In this document: positions 10,175 through 21,510 of the stretch, one piece after another
How the letters are laid out: each line of letters opens with the position of its first letter
Position numbering within the stretch: the first letter of the stretch is position 1
Assembly (NCBI RefSeq): GCF_002104995.1
Contig: NW_024468250.1
Coordinates: 1,178,001 to 1,242,000 of the forward strand
Source of the DNA: Linderina pennispora
Taxonomy: Eukaryota; Kickxellomycota; Kickxellomycetes; Kickxellales; Kickxellaceae
Direction of reading: 5' to 3'
DNA: 64,000 nt
Translations under genes and position numbers: made by a program
Notes under the pieces: generated by a model
The model's database searches: none
Seen by the model: only the letters and a program-made list of their open reading frames with translations
What the model was told of the DNA's origin: nothing

Positions 10175-12130
10175 CTTGAGGAAGTCCTTTTCTGAAGTGT
10201 ATGTGAACTAGCTGAAAAGGGAGTCTTGGAAGATTAAAGTATACCCAGCTTCTCTGCAACAGGTGGTAAGGAACCGCGGTGTGAGAGCTGAAAAAGTGGG
10301 GAACTTGCTGACTAAATGGCTATTGTGTATATAGAATCTTTTTGCAGTCGATAGAGGCCAGCCGACACATGCCTGCTTATAAACAAGCTGATGGCGCTTG
10401 GACTTGACATTTTGCCAAAGTTTTTTAGGCGACTCTGGTACTATTGAATGGCAGTAGGGCATCATGCCCATGCCCCTCATAATGCTCATTTACTGGGTCG
10501 TGGTGGGCAATGAATCTTCGCGGGATATCTTCTAGAAATATATGCATAGAAAAATCTCCTGGCTCAGTGCATATCCCACACGCCGATTGATGCGTCCAAG
10601 CACAGGTGCAGCATGGGGGAGGTGTGCAAAATGATACGCGAGGAATCGTCCTCAGACGATGGGGTCATTCGCATTGTGGAACGGTCTCCGTAGAAGGATA
10701 ACCGGTCTTTGCCAACTACCTCAGTTTCTTTGCACCGCTTTGCTTGTGATAGGGCGGGGCGACGGGTCAATTTTTTTTTTTGCTCAGTGTCAAGCGAAAT
10801 TAAGCGAATTGAAGAGCTGAGCACCTCTTTTTCTCCTCACATCTTTTGCCCAAGCTGGTCTATAGCTGGAGTTTTTTGTTGAGCGATTTTGCTCTTCCGG
10901 TGGCTGCCTATTATTTATTTATTCTTTTCACTCAGCGACCCGTCCGATCTCTTTACAGAGACTTCCTCTCTTGCTGCCAGCTGTAGGGAATGTTCGAACA
11001 AACCATTCCATACAATCTCTCCTAATGTCCAACCAAAAGTTAGGACAAGAGCGCATGTGCGATCCCAGGGTTCATAATGATCAGGGCATAGGTGCAACTC
11101 TTCACATTCTGAAAGTCAACAAGGGGACGGATATATACGTTCCGCGCCATGTGCTAGTTTTTGGTGTTCGGACACGGGAAAAGATGTGAAAGCAGCCCAC
11201 GGCTATTTTAAGCACTGCAGCAGCAACAACAAAAGGCCGTCATCCGAGTCTTGGGAGCAACTTGCATGGTGTCGGCCGGACCCTCAACATATTTGACACC
11301 ATGCAAGTACATGGAAACACCATTGAATCCGTGCCATTAATGGCCAACCAACGTTCTGCAACCGGACCACGAGAGCTGCAGGCGCCGTGCACGCTTACCT
11401 GAAGCAGCACAGCTCTTCCCAACATCGTTTGGGGATCTTGTGAGCAGAGATAGTCGGAGCGCAGATGATCCAGTCCTGGCCATCTTTGGCTTCTCCGAGT
11501 GCATGGAATATTCATCAGCTTCCATTGCTTCTGTGCCGCTCGTATCCAACCAAAGCCAGCCACTCGGTGCGCATGTGTTAACTGCTGGGTGCCAGCGAAC
11601 TGAATTGAACCTTGGCATGCAATGGACAGTCAGAAGCTGTGTCAATTGCAGGAATGGCGACGGATCCCTCCATCTTCTGCACGCTGCACTGTCATTTGAT
11701 CTGGTACATCTGTGGGAACATGGGAGAGGAGCTATCTGAACACCACATGTTCTGGAGCACATGATTAATCGTCTGATTAGCCGTATGTGCAGGCACGGTG
11801 TTGGGTTCTGTGTTGGCTGAGCAGTGCAACCAACAAAGATCCCCTCCGCCGACTACCTGATGGGACCAACGACAAATGGCAACCTAGGGCCGGTCATACC
11901 ATCTCCATTATATGGGTATCCAAGCATACATTGATGACTTGAACATAAAGAACCAACGCAGCTAGCTGGATTGCATGACATCAATTCTCTTTTGACACTC
12001 CATTCCTCCAAAGACATGTCGCAGCAACAAGAATTCCTGATTTGGATATGCAATTCACCAGCATTCTGAAACCTCATAGATAAAGGAGTAACCCCAAAAA
12101 AGGTATATTGAAAGTCAAACCATTGGGCTT
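10175..12130. other. Long intergenic region
   Basis: Nearly 2 kb between the start of PHO89 (-) and the stop of the peroxiredoxin gene (-). The first part should be the PHO89 promoter and the last part the peroxiredoxin 3' end. A poly-T run lies near 10773. Apart from one small open frame (11025-11189), nothing looks coding. Confidence 0.5.
11025..11189 (+). CDS. Possible small ORF, 54 residues
   Basis: A short open frame beginning MSNQKLGQERMCDPRV and ending YVPRHVLVFGVRTREKM. It follows an AT-rich TATA-like stretch (near 10910-10923) and a CT-rich leader, the arrangement seen at other small genes here. The composition is protein-like, with a plausible alternating hydrophobic stretch (ATLHILKVNKGTDIYVP). 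No homology is recognised. It may equally be a chance frame or the start of a gene whose later exons I cannot identify. Confidence 0.2.
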   Translation: MSNQKLGQERMCDPRVHNDQGIGATLHILKVNKGTDIYVPRHVLVFGVRTREKM

Positions 12131-12643
12131 TTAGAGGGCGGCCAGAACCGCATCAACGCCGCTAACCGAGACCTCGCCGGGGTTGGGCTCCTGCTCAGCA
12201 TACGTGACCCTGCCATTATCGACGATGGCCGCGAACCTGGTCAGCCTGCCGCTGCCCAGGCCCTTGGCAGTCAGATCCAGGGTCAGTCCGGTCGCCTTGC
12301 CGAGCTCGCCATTGGCGTCGCTCACCAGCAGGATCTTGTCCTTGACGCCCTGCTGCTTGCCCCATGCGTCCAGCACGAAAAAGTCGTTGCTCGATGTGCC
12401 GATGACCAGATCAACGCCCTTGGCCCTCAGCTCGTCCACCTTGGCTAGGTATCCGGGCAGATGCTGCGCTGAGCATGTCGGCGTGAAGGCGCCAGGCACG
12501 GCGAAGATCACCACCTTCTTGCCGGCAAAGTCGGCCTTGGTGTCGAGCACCTGCGGTGCACCGCAGGCATCCGGGTTCGAGGCATCGTACGGAACGTACT
12601 TGAGCTGCACTTGGGGGAAGGAGTCGCCGACCTTGAGAGACAT
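12131..12643 (-). CDS. AHP1: Prx5/Ahp1-type peroxiredoxin
   Basis: Thiol peroxidase that reduces hydrogen peroxide and alkyl hydroperoxides. The intact 170-residue frame has the active-site motif PGAFTPTCS with the peroxidatic cysteine at residue 57 and conserved Thr54. An arginine in SGRLTRFAA matches the conserved catalytic Arg. A second cysteine at residue 27 (NPDACGAPQ) occupies the place of the resolving Cys31 of yeast Ahp1, suggesting a two-cysteine mechanism. There is no obvious targeting sequence and the C-terminus (AVLAAL) is not a PTS1, so cytosol is likely. It is transcribed in the same direction as NAC-beta, which lies 350 bp upstream. No frameshift. Confidence 0.93.
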   Translation of the reverse strand: MSLKVGDSFPQVQLKYVPYDASNPDACGAPQVLDTKADFAGKKVVIFAVPGAFTPTCSAQHLPGYLAKVDELRAKGVDLVIGTSSNDFFVLDAWGKQQGVKDKILLVSDANGELGKATGLTLDLTAKGLGSGRLTRFAAIVDNGRVTYAEQEPNPGEVSVSGVDAVLAAL

Positions 12644-12992
12644 TGTTCAGAAGTAGTAGAGGAAAAAATATGGATGGAGTAGATGGGTGAGGAGAAACAA
12701 AGCACCTACCCTACTCCTGCTTCTGCAGCGGCCTTTAAATCTGCATGCCGCCCTTACACTCTTCCTACTGCGCGCGCATTCCCACAGACTATGCGATGCT
12801 TGCGTGGCACTCCCGCCGCCGCACAGAGAGATTGCGTTATTTGACTGCTCCGATTGTCATTCTGGCCAAATAGCGCGCGAATCATCCCAAGTAATCACCG
12901 GATTATACGGGATATGTCCTTTTTTCAACAAAAAAGTATATTTTTGGTGGAACAAAAGTGAAAAGCGGGATGCTTAGTCGGCAGCGTTGAGG

Positions 12993-13617
12993 TCAGGTCT
13001 CGCCCTTGGCGGCCTCATCCTCGGCCTCGACGAGCTCGGGGATGTCGTCGTCGACGTTGCCAATGTTGGCCTGGTTCTGGAAGCTCTCAGGCAAGCTTCT
13101 TCAGGATCAGCCAGCGACTCGGGGCCGAGCTGCGACAGGATCTCCGGGAACATCTCCTCGATACCTAAAAGCAACGGGACAAGCAAAGAAGAATTAACCT
13201 GAATGCACACTGCAAACCCCCCCCCGTCATCACCCGCATGTATGCTTACCCTTGTTCTGGCTCTTGCCAGCGATGACAAAAGTGTTGCCGGCAATCGACG
13301 CGCTGACTACAATGCAGAGATATCATGCAATTAGCATACACAGAATTGCACACGCAGTGTTTGACATGCAGCAGATGCAGAGCTGGCGAGTACTTACCAC
13401 GCGGGGCAACAAAGTTGGTGATCTTGCCGTCATCATGGAACATGTTGACCTCCTCAATGGCAGAGATCGGCTGCACGTTCAGCTGCTTTAGGGTCGATGC
13501 CAGCTTCTTGTCCTCCTTCACGGCCGGCTTGTGCGCAGCCTTGACCTTGCGGCGGGGAGTGCCCTTACCGCCGGTGCGGACCTGGGCCTGGAGCTTGGCA
13601 AGCTTCTCGGGGTTCAT
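12993..13617 (-). CDS. EGD1: Nascent polypeptide-associated complex beta (BTF3/Egd1)
   Basis: Beta subunit of the NAC heterodimer, which sits at the ribosomal exit tunnel and shields nascent chains. Exon 1 (13398-13617) encodes the ribosome-binding basic start ([19 protein letters not shown], then RRKVKAAHK) and the first part of the NAC domain. A GTAAGT intron follows. Exon 2 encodes [20 protein letters not shown] second GTAAGC intron leads to exon 3 ([20 protein letters not shown]). In exon 3 two extra bases (GAT C CTG near 13103, GCC T GAG near 13090) break the frame. The expected continuation [34 protein letters not shown] is present in the shifted frames. The stop is at 12993-12995, or at 12974 if a further shift exists. 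A probable 5'-UTR intron (GTGAGT donor near 13697, acceptor TAG near 13623) precedes the ATG. Confidence 0.9.
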
Positions 13618-14116
13618 TTTTCTACACACAGCGTTGACAGGAACATCATGTCGCTTAGCTTGGCCCACACAAACACTTGCCAGGGGTTTGGAACTCACGC
13701 GTCCTGCTTTCGTAGTAGCTGCCGCGTACTGCTCGAATGCGGCTGTGATTACGCAGCTCTGATTTGGTCGGTGAGGAGGGGAAATTCTAGCGGCACAAAC
13801 TGGCTCCTCAAGCCCCGATCCTCCTTCCAGCTGCGTGTGCTCTCTTCGTTTCGTTCCAACAGCAACCCGACATGCCGACACCTACCTCTTCCTGGTGACA
13901 AAAAGGGGGGTGTTTCGAAATCAGAAGCGATTTTTTTTGAAAAGGAGAAATCGACCTCTCTTTATGCTGCGAATGGCGAATCCACTTCACCTGCTGAGAG
14001 GGAGAAAAAATTGAACGGGCTCCCCATGCATATTCCGCGCGCGAGTGCGCATATATAATTGGAAGGCTATGATTGGATAGAGAATAGACTCACGTGGAAA
14101 CTTTAGGGTCAGCCGC
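13618..14116. promoter_or_regulatory. NAC-beta promoter and 5' leader
   Basis: Region upstream of the NAC-beta start on the minus strand, bounded by the SMC1 stop. It contains a likely 5'-UTR intron (about 13623-13697) and AT-rich TATA-like sequence near 14051-14058. No separate gene is seen. Confidence 0.4.
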
Positions 14117-17100
14117 TCAGGCCGGGAACTGCTCGAGATCCACGGTGAGCACGTGCGAGCTGTTCTCGGCCTGGTCGCGGTAGATGCCGACGAGTGACTT
14201 GGCGCGCTCGTACAGCGCTTGCTTGAGAGAGATGACGATGAACTGGAAGTCGGCCTCCTTGGGCGGCTGCTTGTCGTCGCCGCTGGCAGTGCGCTTGGTG
14301 CGGGCGCTCTGGCGCAGCGCATAGTGGCCCGACTCGGCGACGTCCAGCTCCACGTCCGTCATCGGTGGCGGGCGGGGCATCAGCCTCAGGCTGGGCGCGT
14401 GCGTGCTCGCGCAGGTAGTTGGCCAGCTTGGAGACATTGGCCAGGTCCAGGGCTGCATCGACCTCGTCGAGCACAAAGAAGGGAGCGGGGCGGAAGGCCT
14501 GCAGCGAGAACAGCAGCGCCAGGGCAGCCACCGACTTTTCGCCACCGCTGAGCTGATCCATGTCGCGGAAGCGCTTGAGCGGGGGCATGGCGTGGTATTT
14601 GATGCCGCCCAGGTACGGCGAATCGGCATCCTCCAGCGCCAGATACGCGGTGCCGCCCAGCGGGAACACTGGGCTCTGCGTCAGTGCCTTGTAGGCGTGG
14701 TCGATTCCAGATGCCAGGTGGCTGTAGCACCGCATGAACAGGTCGTGCCGCCGCCGCCGCACGGTCTGGAACCGCTCCTTGGCATCCTTGGCTGCCTGCC
14801 GCGCTACGTTGTGCTCGCCCTCAATCTCGCGCAGCCGCTGCCGTGCAGCCTCCAGCCGCTCACGTGCGTGCGGGTTCGGGTTCAACGCGTCGATTTCGGC
14901 TGACAGTCGCGCAATATCGTCGGCAAACTGCTGCTCGGACCGTCGCCAGATCGCCGTTGCGGATGCGACTCGGCAGCTGCGAGTAGTCGGCCTCGATCTC
15001 GTCGGCCGCAATTGCCGATGTCTGCGAGCCGTTGAGCGAGAGCTGCGACATGTACGACTCGGCCAGCTGCGTGCCCGCCGCGACGCTGGTCGTGGCCTCC
15101 AGCGCAAGCGCCTCAAGCGAGCCCTGGAGCAGCGGGAGGCGGATGTCCTCGAGTTTGCAGCGCCGCAGCACTGCGAATTTGTCGGCCATGACACGGTCGA
15201 GCTCAGTGGCCTTGGCGCTAAACTCCTTGCTCATCTGGTCCAACTCGCGCTGCCCCTCCTCGAGCCCCTGCCGCGCCTTGCCAACATCCTCGCTCACGTC
15301 GCCATACTTGCCATTCAGAGTGCTGAGCTCGCTGCGCAAGCCCTCGAGCTGCTGCACCAGTGCAGCCATGTCTGCCGTCTCGCGGTCCAGGTTGGCCCGC
15401 AGCCCTTCGAGTGAGCTCTGCGTGGCCTGCAGCTGACTCCGTCAGGCGGTCCAGCTTGCCCTGCACCTCTGCTAGCTGCTGTCGCTCAAACTCGCGCTGG
15501 CTGTCAAGCCGCGACAGGTGCGTCGTGAACTGCAGCCGCCGCTCGGCCGTGGCCTCGGTGGCAACCAGCAGCTGCTTCTCGAACTCGTCAACACTACTGA
15601 CCCCGACAGTCTGGCAGAACTGCACGAAAATCGGCTCGGCAATCTGGCCGATGCGTGCGCTGAACCTCATCACGCTCGCGCCTGACCGCATCCAGGTCGT
15701 CTTCGGCCTGCTGGGCAGTTGGCTCGCCCTCGGCAATCTGCCGTTCAATGTGTTTGCGCTCACTGGCAATGCCCTCAAGCTTGCGCGTCACAGCATCCAG
15801 CGACTCGCGCGACAGCTGCAGCTTGGTCTCGAGTCCTGATAGATAGCTGCCGACCAACTCCTCCTTGCCGAGCTTGCGGCGCTCACGGGCGACGATTGTG
15901 CAGCTCCTCTGTGAGCCGGTCGCGCGCCCTGCGCAGCTTCTCGACCTCGGCAGCCTCCCACCGCCGCGCCTGCGCCTGCTGCCCGCTGCCGCGTCCGCTT
16001 GTACCGCCGGTGATCAAGCCGCTGCGGTGAATAACTGAGCCATCCAGCGTCACCGCCTTGACCTCAAGCCGCCGCTCGTAGCAGACATGCCGGGCCACGT
16101 TCGATACTGTCGCATATCAGCGCGTTGGCACACGCATGCAGCACTGCCAGCCTCGACGCTCCGGTCGTACTTTAGCACGTCTGTCGCCAGACGCGCTCCG
16201 GTGTGCACGTGCCGCAGGCTGTCGTTGGTCGCCTGCGGCTGCAGCGTGTCTAGCGGCAGGAACGTCGCCTGGCCTGCGCGCTGCTCCTTCATGTAGTTGA
16301 TGCACTCGATGGCCGTCGCCTGCTGGTCAACCACAATTGCGTCCACGTGCCGTCCCAGCACCGTCGCCACACCGATCGCGTAGCGCTGCTGCGTTGGCTG
16401 GACCAGCTCCGCCAGCCGACCATGCACGCCAGAAAAAACGCGCTGCAACGCGCTGATGACGTCCCTGAGCCGTGCCTCACGCGTCGACTCGCGCTGGTCG
16501 GCCCGTGCCTGCGCCAGCTGCTTCAGCACACCCGACAGCTTCTCGTTGAGCTCGACCTCGAGCTGCACAAGCCGCTCGTGGTCGCTCTTGGCCGCCTCCA
16601 CGCTACGTCGCGCCTGCTGCATTTCCTGCTGCACTGCAGCCAGGTCCGCCTGGGCTTGCTGCTGCTGCTGCTGGACTGCATGTCCCGACGCTTCCACGCT
16701 CTCGAGCTGGCTGCGCAGTGCCCCAAGCTTATCGCCAGCCCGCCTTGCTGCCTCGCCCATCAACTGCACCTGCCGGTCCAGCGTGTCGCGTCGGTACGCG
16801 TCCTCGACCGACTCGCTGCGCAGCTGCTCCGAAAGCCGGTTGTACTCGGCCATGGTCGCCTCGTTGATCTGTGTGCCGCGCCGTGCCTGCGCTGCCTGCG
16901 CCTGCTCGTCAAAACGCGTCGCTGCGTCCTGCACGCGCTGGTGTTCTTGATCAAGCTCCTCAACAATCTTGCGCTGCCGGTCAACATCCTCCTGCGCGCG
17001 CCCCACATTCTCGCCGATCCGTGCTGCCTTGCGCTCCGCATGGGCCACTTTCTCGCCCAACCCTGCAAGAGTCGGCTGCCGCCCCTCCATCTTTTGCTCG

Positions 17101-18005
17101 ACGAGCTTGATTCTGGCGCTCCTGGCGGTTGACAGCTTTGAACGCCTTGGCCTGCTTCTTCTGCTCGGCCTGAAGGCTAGCGTCCAGCCGCGCCCGCTGC
17201 TCGCTGGCCCCAACAATCGATTCGCCGTGCAGCGTGCCCATCTCCGCCTTGATCTCCTTGATGCGGTTCTCGGCCACATACAGCTTGTACAGCATCTGCT
17301 GCACTGTCAACTTGCTGCGCGTCTTGACCTTGCCCTCGTACAGCTCAAGTTCGCGCTTCTGCTCCAGAATCGACTGCACCTTCCGCTGCCACCGCGCGCT
17401 TCTTGTTGTACGCAAATGTGGACTGCTCCGCAGCCGTATCCTGCTCCTTTTCGAGCTCCGTGTACCGCTGGTGCAGCTCCCATGACCCACTGATCTGCTC
17501 TACCAGACGCGTCAGGTCTTTTGGCGACTGCGATGCCACCGCCTCCACGTCGCCCTGGAACACCAAAAAGTTTTTGGCCCGCACCAGGATGTTTTGATTC
17601 TCCAGCGCCTGGTTATACGTCTGCTGCGTCACCACGCGCCCGTTGATGCGATATTCGCTCGTTCCTGACACGCTGATCGCACGCTGGAAGTTAATCGTGA
17701 ATCCGTGGTCGTCCTCGTACACCACCTTCACCCACGCGCTTCGCTCATTCTGGTCGCCTGCTTCGTCAATCACATGCCCGTTGCGCGTCTCCACTGTGCG
17801 TCCGCGGTACACCAGATCCCGCAGCTGCGACGACCGCAGGTGTGACGACTTGACACCCAGAACGAAGCTGATCGCGTCCATCAGGTTCGACTTGCCGGCG
17901 CCGTTCGGTCCCACCACCGCTGTGAAGCTGGTGAACTGGCCCGATGACCTGGTGGCCGCGATATGACTTGAAGTTCTCAAGCTCCAATTGAACAAGCCTT
18001 CCCAT
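14117..18005 (-). CDS. SMC1: Cohesin subunit SMC1 (about ten +1 frameshifts)
   Basis: ATPase arm of the cohesin ring that holds sister chromatids together, partner of SMC3 and RAD21. The start MGRLVQLELENFKSYRGHQV is characteristic. Walker A is GPNGAGKSN. YRINGRVV and FLVFQGDVEAVASQSPK follow. Long coiled coils flank a hinge (VATVLGRHVDAIVVD, ECINYMKEQRAGQATFLPLD, LITGGTSGRGSG). The C-terminal head has YLGGIKYHAMPPLKRFRDMD, the signature LSGGEKSVAALALLFS and Walker B FFVLDEVDAALD. About 1290 residues, the normal size. The frame changes about ten times, each a single extra base, near 17941, 17402, 17115, 16148, 16103, 15895, 15670, 15438, 14938 and 14360. All segments lie in family order and the ATPase motifs are intact, so sequence error is more likely than decay. 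It is divergent from the gene at 18368. Confidence 0.93.
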
Positions 18006-18367
18006 GCTTAAAGATAGATTGTTGCGTTCAGAATAGTAAGAGGATAGAGTTACAGTGCCAGTCCGGAGACGAAAGAAAGCATCTGGAGTTGAAACACCAT
18101 GACGCGTTTAGCTAAACGCGTAGCGTTGGTTGAGCCGAGCCTGATGCGAGCCGAGCTGCGCTGTTTTTTGATGCCAAATTCAGCCATATATATGCCTGTC
18201 CAACTCATGGGACAATGGACGCAGCACATCCGCCGACCACATGATAAGAATCGGCAGGCACGCTGGCTGGACTTGCCTCTCTCCCTTCCTCTGCTCTCTC
18301 TCTGTCGCCTTCTCTGTCTTGGACCTCGAACCAGTGCATACATTTCAGTCCTCTATCACCAGACAGA
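18006..18367. promoter_or_regulatory. Divergent promoter of SMC1 and the 18.4-kb gene
   Basis: A 360-bp region between divergent starts. It contains the MCB palindrome at 18102-18121 and, toward the plus-strand gene, a CT-rich leader (18275-18320). Confidence 0.6.
18102..18121. promoter_or_regulatory. Perfect 20-bp palindrome with two MCB boxes
   Basis: The sequence ACGCGTTTAGCTAAACGCGT is its own reverse complement and contains two ACGCGT hexamers 8 bp apart. ACGCGT is the MluI cell-cycle box bound by MBF (Mbp1-Swi6 in yeast, Cdc10-Res in fission yeast) to drive G1/S transcription. It lies about 97-116 bp upstream of the SMC1 ATG, a plausible promoter position. Binding is inference from the motif. 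Confidence 0.6.
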
Positions 18368-18902
18368 ATGGCGGGGCTTACAAAGAGCAAGCTGGAATCC
18401 ATGCGCGACATTGCTGAGAAGATAGCTGATGCCCACTCAATCACCGGAGCCTGGTTCTTTCTCGAGGCCCTGCTAGCCCAGGTCGGGATCACTCACCACA
18501 ACGGCTACACATTCCACAAAAGGATCAAAAAACTGGCGCCAGGTAAAGCGAGACCCACGACAAAAAACCTGCGGGTGAGTATCCAGGACGTGAACATCAT
18601 CGTTGTTGTCCCTGCCTTTGGCGACATAGAGTACCGCAAGGTCAGAGGATCTCCTGATGCGGTGCATGACCTGTGGCAATGGCGTCCCAGTGGGGCTGCT
18701 TCTGAACCCAGCCCAGTTAACTGTTTTCAAAATCGATCAGGATGTGCGGCCCTTCAAACCGCGCGAGTCTGACAACTACGATGTTGTCGATGAGCTAGAG
18801 GTGGTTATTGAGTTTTTGGGATCGCTGCGTCGGCCCGACCTTGAGGAGCGGCTACACCAGCCTTGCTATCGAATGATCTCCGTCCCCATGTTAGTCTTGT
18901 AA
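18368..18902 (+). CDS. Unknown protein, degenerate PD-(D/E)XK-like, copy 1
   Basis: An open frame starting MAGLTKSKLESMRDIAEKI, broken by a +1 shift between about 18660 and 18710. It continues as NGVPVGLLLNPAQLTVFKI and ends at 18902, giving about 177 residues. It is paralogous to the next gene: both share AWFFLEALL/TWIFVEALL, a GYTFHKR/GYRITKR segment, VNIIVVV/TNILVIR, and a GLLLNP/GILMYAN strand before a C-terminal helix. The order of helix with ExL, strand, strand and final G-L-L-x-N resembles the GxxExxY (PDDEXK_3) fold. The acidic and lysine residues of an active nuclease site are not apparent. The fold is inference and the function unknown. It shares a promoter region with SMC1. Confidence 0.5.
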
Positions 18903-19417
18903 TGCGTTTAACCAATACACAGTGCAATATCATATACATGCAAGCTGTTGTCTGCTGTGCCTATCACCGCTGTGTACAAAAGCCTCACTTCCCATCAGAA
19001 GACGCCGAAACTTGGGAATTGCCCACGGCGCTAGCAGCAATCCCTGTTCAAAGCAGGCGGAAAAGCCACTGACAAGCTTGGCCCGATTTTATGTACATGA
19101 CAAAGTTGTCTGGCATGTCGGAACGAAAAAAAGCTGCCTTGGCGGAGGTTCAAAAATATAGGAAAAATATCTACCATGTCCTTAAACATCTGACATCATC
19201 ACATGGCTTCCTCGGCCATTCGTATCCACGACAGGGCTTAGGAAAGTATGTCATAACGTACTAACAAACCAACGATCAGCAGGTCACATTGCGTGATTTG
19301 TGTCGAGCAGTTCAATTATAAACACTGTCTTGGAGTGTGAGTGGAGCTGCTGTAAACTACTTCCACTCAACCCGTACCATCATACAGCTAACAAATTACA
19401 ATCAAATCCAAGTTGCG

Positions 19418-19892
19418 ATGGCATCCCATTACCAACGATAGACGCCTAGCAACCCAGTGGGTTGCTGATGTACTCTCCAAAAATCCCTCTGCTGCTGCAA
19501 CATGGATATTCGTTGAAGCCCTCCTCGAGAATGCCGGCATACACGCCAGGTACGGCTACAGAATTACCAAGAGGAACCTACGTGCTCAAGAGAGCAACGG
19601 TAACAGCAGTCGACAAATGAAGGTGACCATTGGACATACAAATATCCTCGTCATCCGCTACATACCCGAAGGAAGCAACCGACAGGTAGCTATGGATTAT
19701 CTGCGCAAGTCTATGAACGCTCTGGGCAGATTCCCCACTGGTATTCTCATGTACGCAAACCGCTTCGAGGCATATCAGTGGAGCAGCGAGTGTTCAGGCG
19801 CCAGGTTGTACTGCATGGGCAAGACAGACCTGTTTCAGCAGTGCGATCAAATCATGGACTATTTGGTTAGGACTGCGCAGACCCACACTTGA
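19418..19892 (+). CDS. Unknown protein, degenerate PD-(D/E)XK-like, copy 2
   Basis: Tandem paralogue of the preceding gene, 500 bp downstream on the same strand. I chose the ATG at 19418 (MASHYQR). One extra base near 19439 (CGA T AGA) then shifts into the long frame RRLATQWVADVLSKNPSAAA. The rest reads WIFVEALLENAGIHARYGY, KVTIGHTNILVIRYIPEG, FPTGILMYANRFEAYQW and ends YLVRTAQTHT. The start choice is supported by alignment to MAGLTKSK of copy 1. A TATA-like element (ATTATAAAC near 19315) and about 90 bp of leader precede it. Function unknown. As in copy 1, no convincing catalytic residues are seen. Confidence 0.5.
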
Positions 19893-21510
19893 GGCTACTC
19901 CGACAAACTCTTAGTGTGCTGGACTTGCACTGCCGATGGCCGTAGACGAAGATGATCTAGATATTTTCTCACAAAGCAATGCAACGACTAAGTAGCAGAT
20001 ATATTTATGCGAACGACCCAGACCCAGGAACAGATCCATCCAAGCGCTTGTGGAGCTCACAAAACTTTGAATCTCAGCTCATCCATGTACTCTATGTATC
20101 CAATGATGCGTGTATGTCATGATTCCCTAGTCGTGGCCCACCCTCCCCTTCAGAATCCTTCCGTCAGAAAAAATGTCCACGGCAGCCGATCCTCATGTGC
20201 AAGCACCATGCACACATGACCGCGGCAACTAAAAAGCCGGCTGAACGCAACCCTACCCTACTCGGCTTCTGAAAAACGGCGTCAAAAAGTCCGTCTGAGG
20301 ATGTGTAATCTTGTGCAAGGCTTGCCCCTACCTTGCTCCGAGTCCCATCACTGAGCTTCTCTTTTGAAGGAAGGAAACGCCAGACATGATAATCATTGAT
20401 TTGCAACGGCCGCAGCCAAATACACCTGCTTGCATCCCCTGTTTCCGAATACCACCCTGGTCCGCAACAGTTGTCAACTCTATACGCTCCCACTGCCAAT
20501 AAGAAAGGCAGCCAGTGGGTCGCTCCAACTTCCATGCTCAGAGATGCTGGCGCCAACTGTGAACGCATGCTGCATGCGGCTTCGTTGCTCATTGGGAGGG
20601 AGGGATATGGCTGGCTGGCTGTCCACAATGGCAAGGGGAAGTGACAGAGAGATAGAAGGATGTAGTTGCGACTGCCGAAAACCTATTCTCCAACCATCAG
20701 AGTTGATATTGTCACTTGGGTATTCCCGCCGAAAGCAGCTAGGTTGAGAAGGGGTACAGCAAGCTCACCAACATACATGCAAGAATCGTATTAAAACCCA
20801 TTGTACCAACCCAACTAATAAGCCCCCGAAACAAGATTTCAAAGAGCCTCTTCAGACCCACTCTCTGATTCCCTGTGTCGGAAGGTCCCACCTTCCTTGT
20901 TGCCTCCCGCTGGAATGCTACACCTGGGGGTAAGCCATGTCCTTTGTTCTAGTACAGGCAGCAGCAACCTTAATTAAACACCCCACAGTTTAAACAGGGT
21001 GCTAGGACATGGAGGCCATTTAGCGCAATTTTCACTCGGCGACGCTCATGCATGATGCTACAGAGAGAAGCAGGCATGGCATAGGCATAGGAGAGTGGAA
21101 AAGGAAGCGATGGCACACTACCCAAATAATTGTCTTTTACAAAATGACCACCCCCTTGCTCAAACATTTTCACACATCACCACACTATCCTGATTTTTTG
21201 GTGCCTGGTCAAATGCTTTCAGTGTGACCAAGTAGGGGCCGGACATGTCAACTGGGAGAGACAAATAAGTAAATGCAATCTTTCACTATGCGTCTGGATG
21301 CAAGCTAAGCCAGCCGATAAATAGAGTAGATACGTGGAAACGGTCAGCGACGGTATAGCAGAAAGTGAGTTTTTTGCTGAAAGCGAGGAAATCCTGCAAC
21401 TGAAACTTCATTAAATAGCTACCGGCATTCCTTCTCCCTGTCTCCACCTATTCTTCTTCCTCTCCTTTTTCAGCCATGTAGCCTCCCTCCGCCTTGCACA
21501 CTACTCTATC
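19893..21510. other. Intergenic, 1.6 kb
   Basis: No convincing coding sequence on either strand. Upstream of the F-box-like gene there is a TATA-like stretch (GATAAATAGAG near 21317) and a CT-rich leader (21428-21470), consistent with a promoter there. Confidence 0.5.

Noticed and set aside
14117-18005. SMC1 as a pseudogene
   Set aside because: Despite about ten frame changes, every motif of the ATPase, hinge and signature is intact with no internal loss. Real decay would also show substitutions in motifs. Cohesin SMC1 is essential and usually single-copy.
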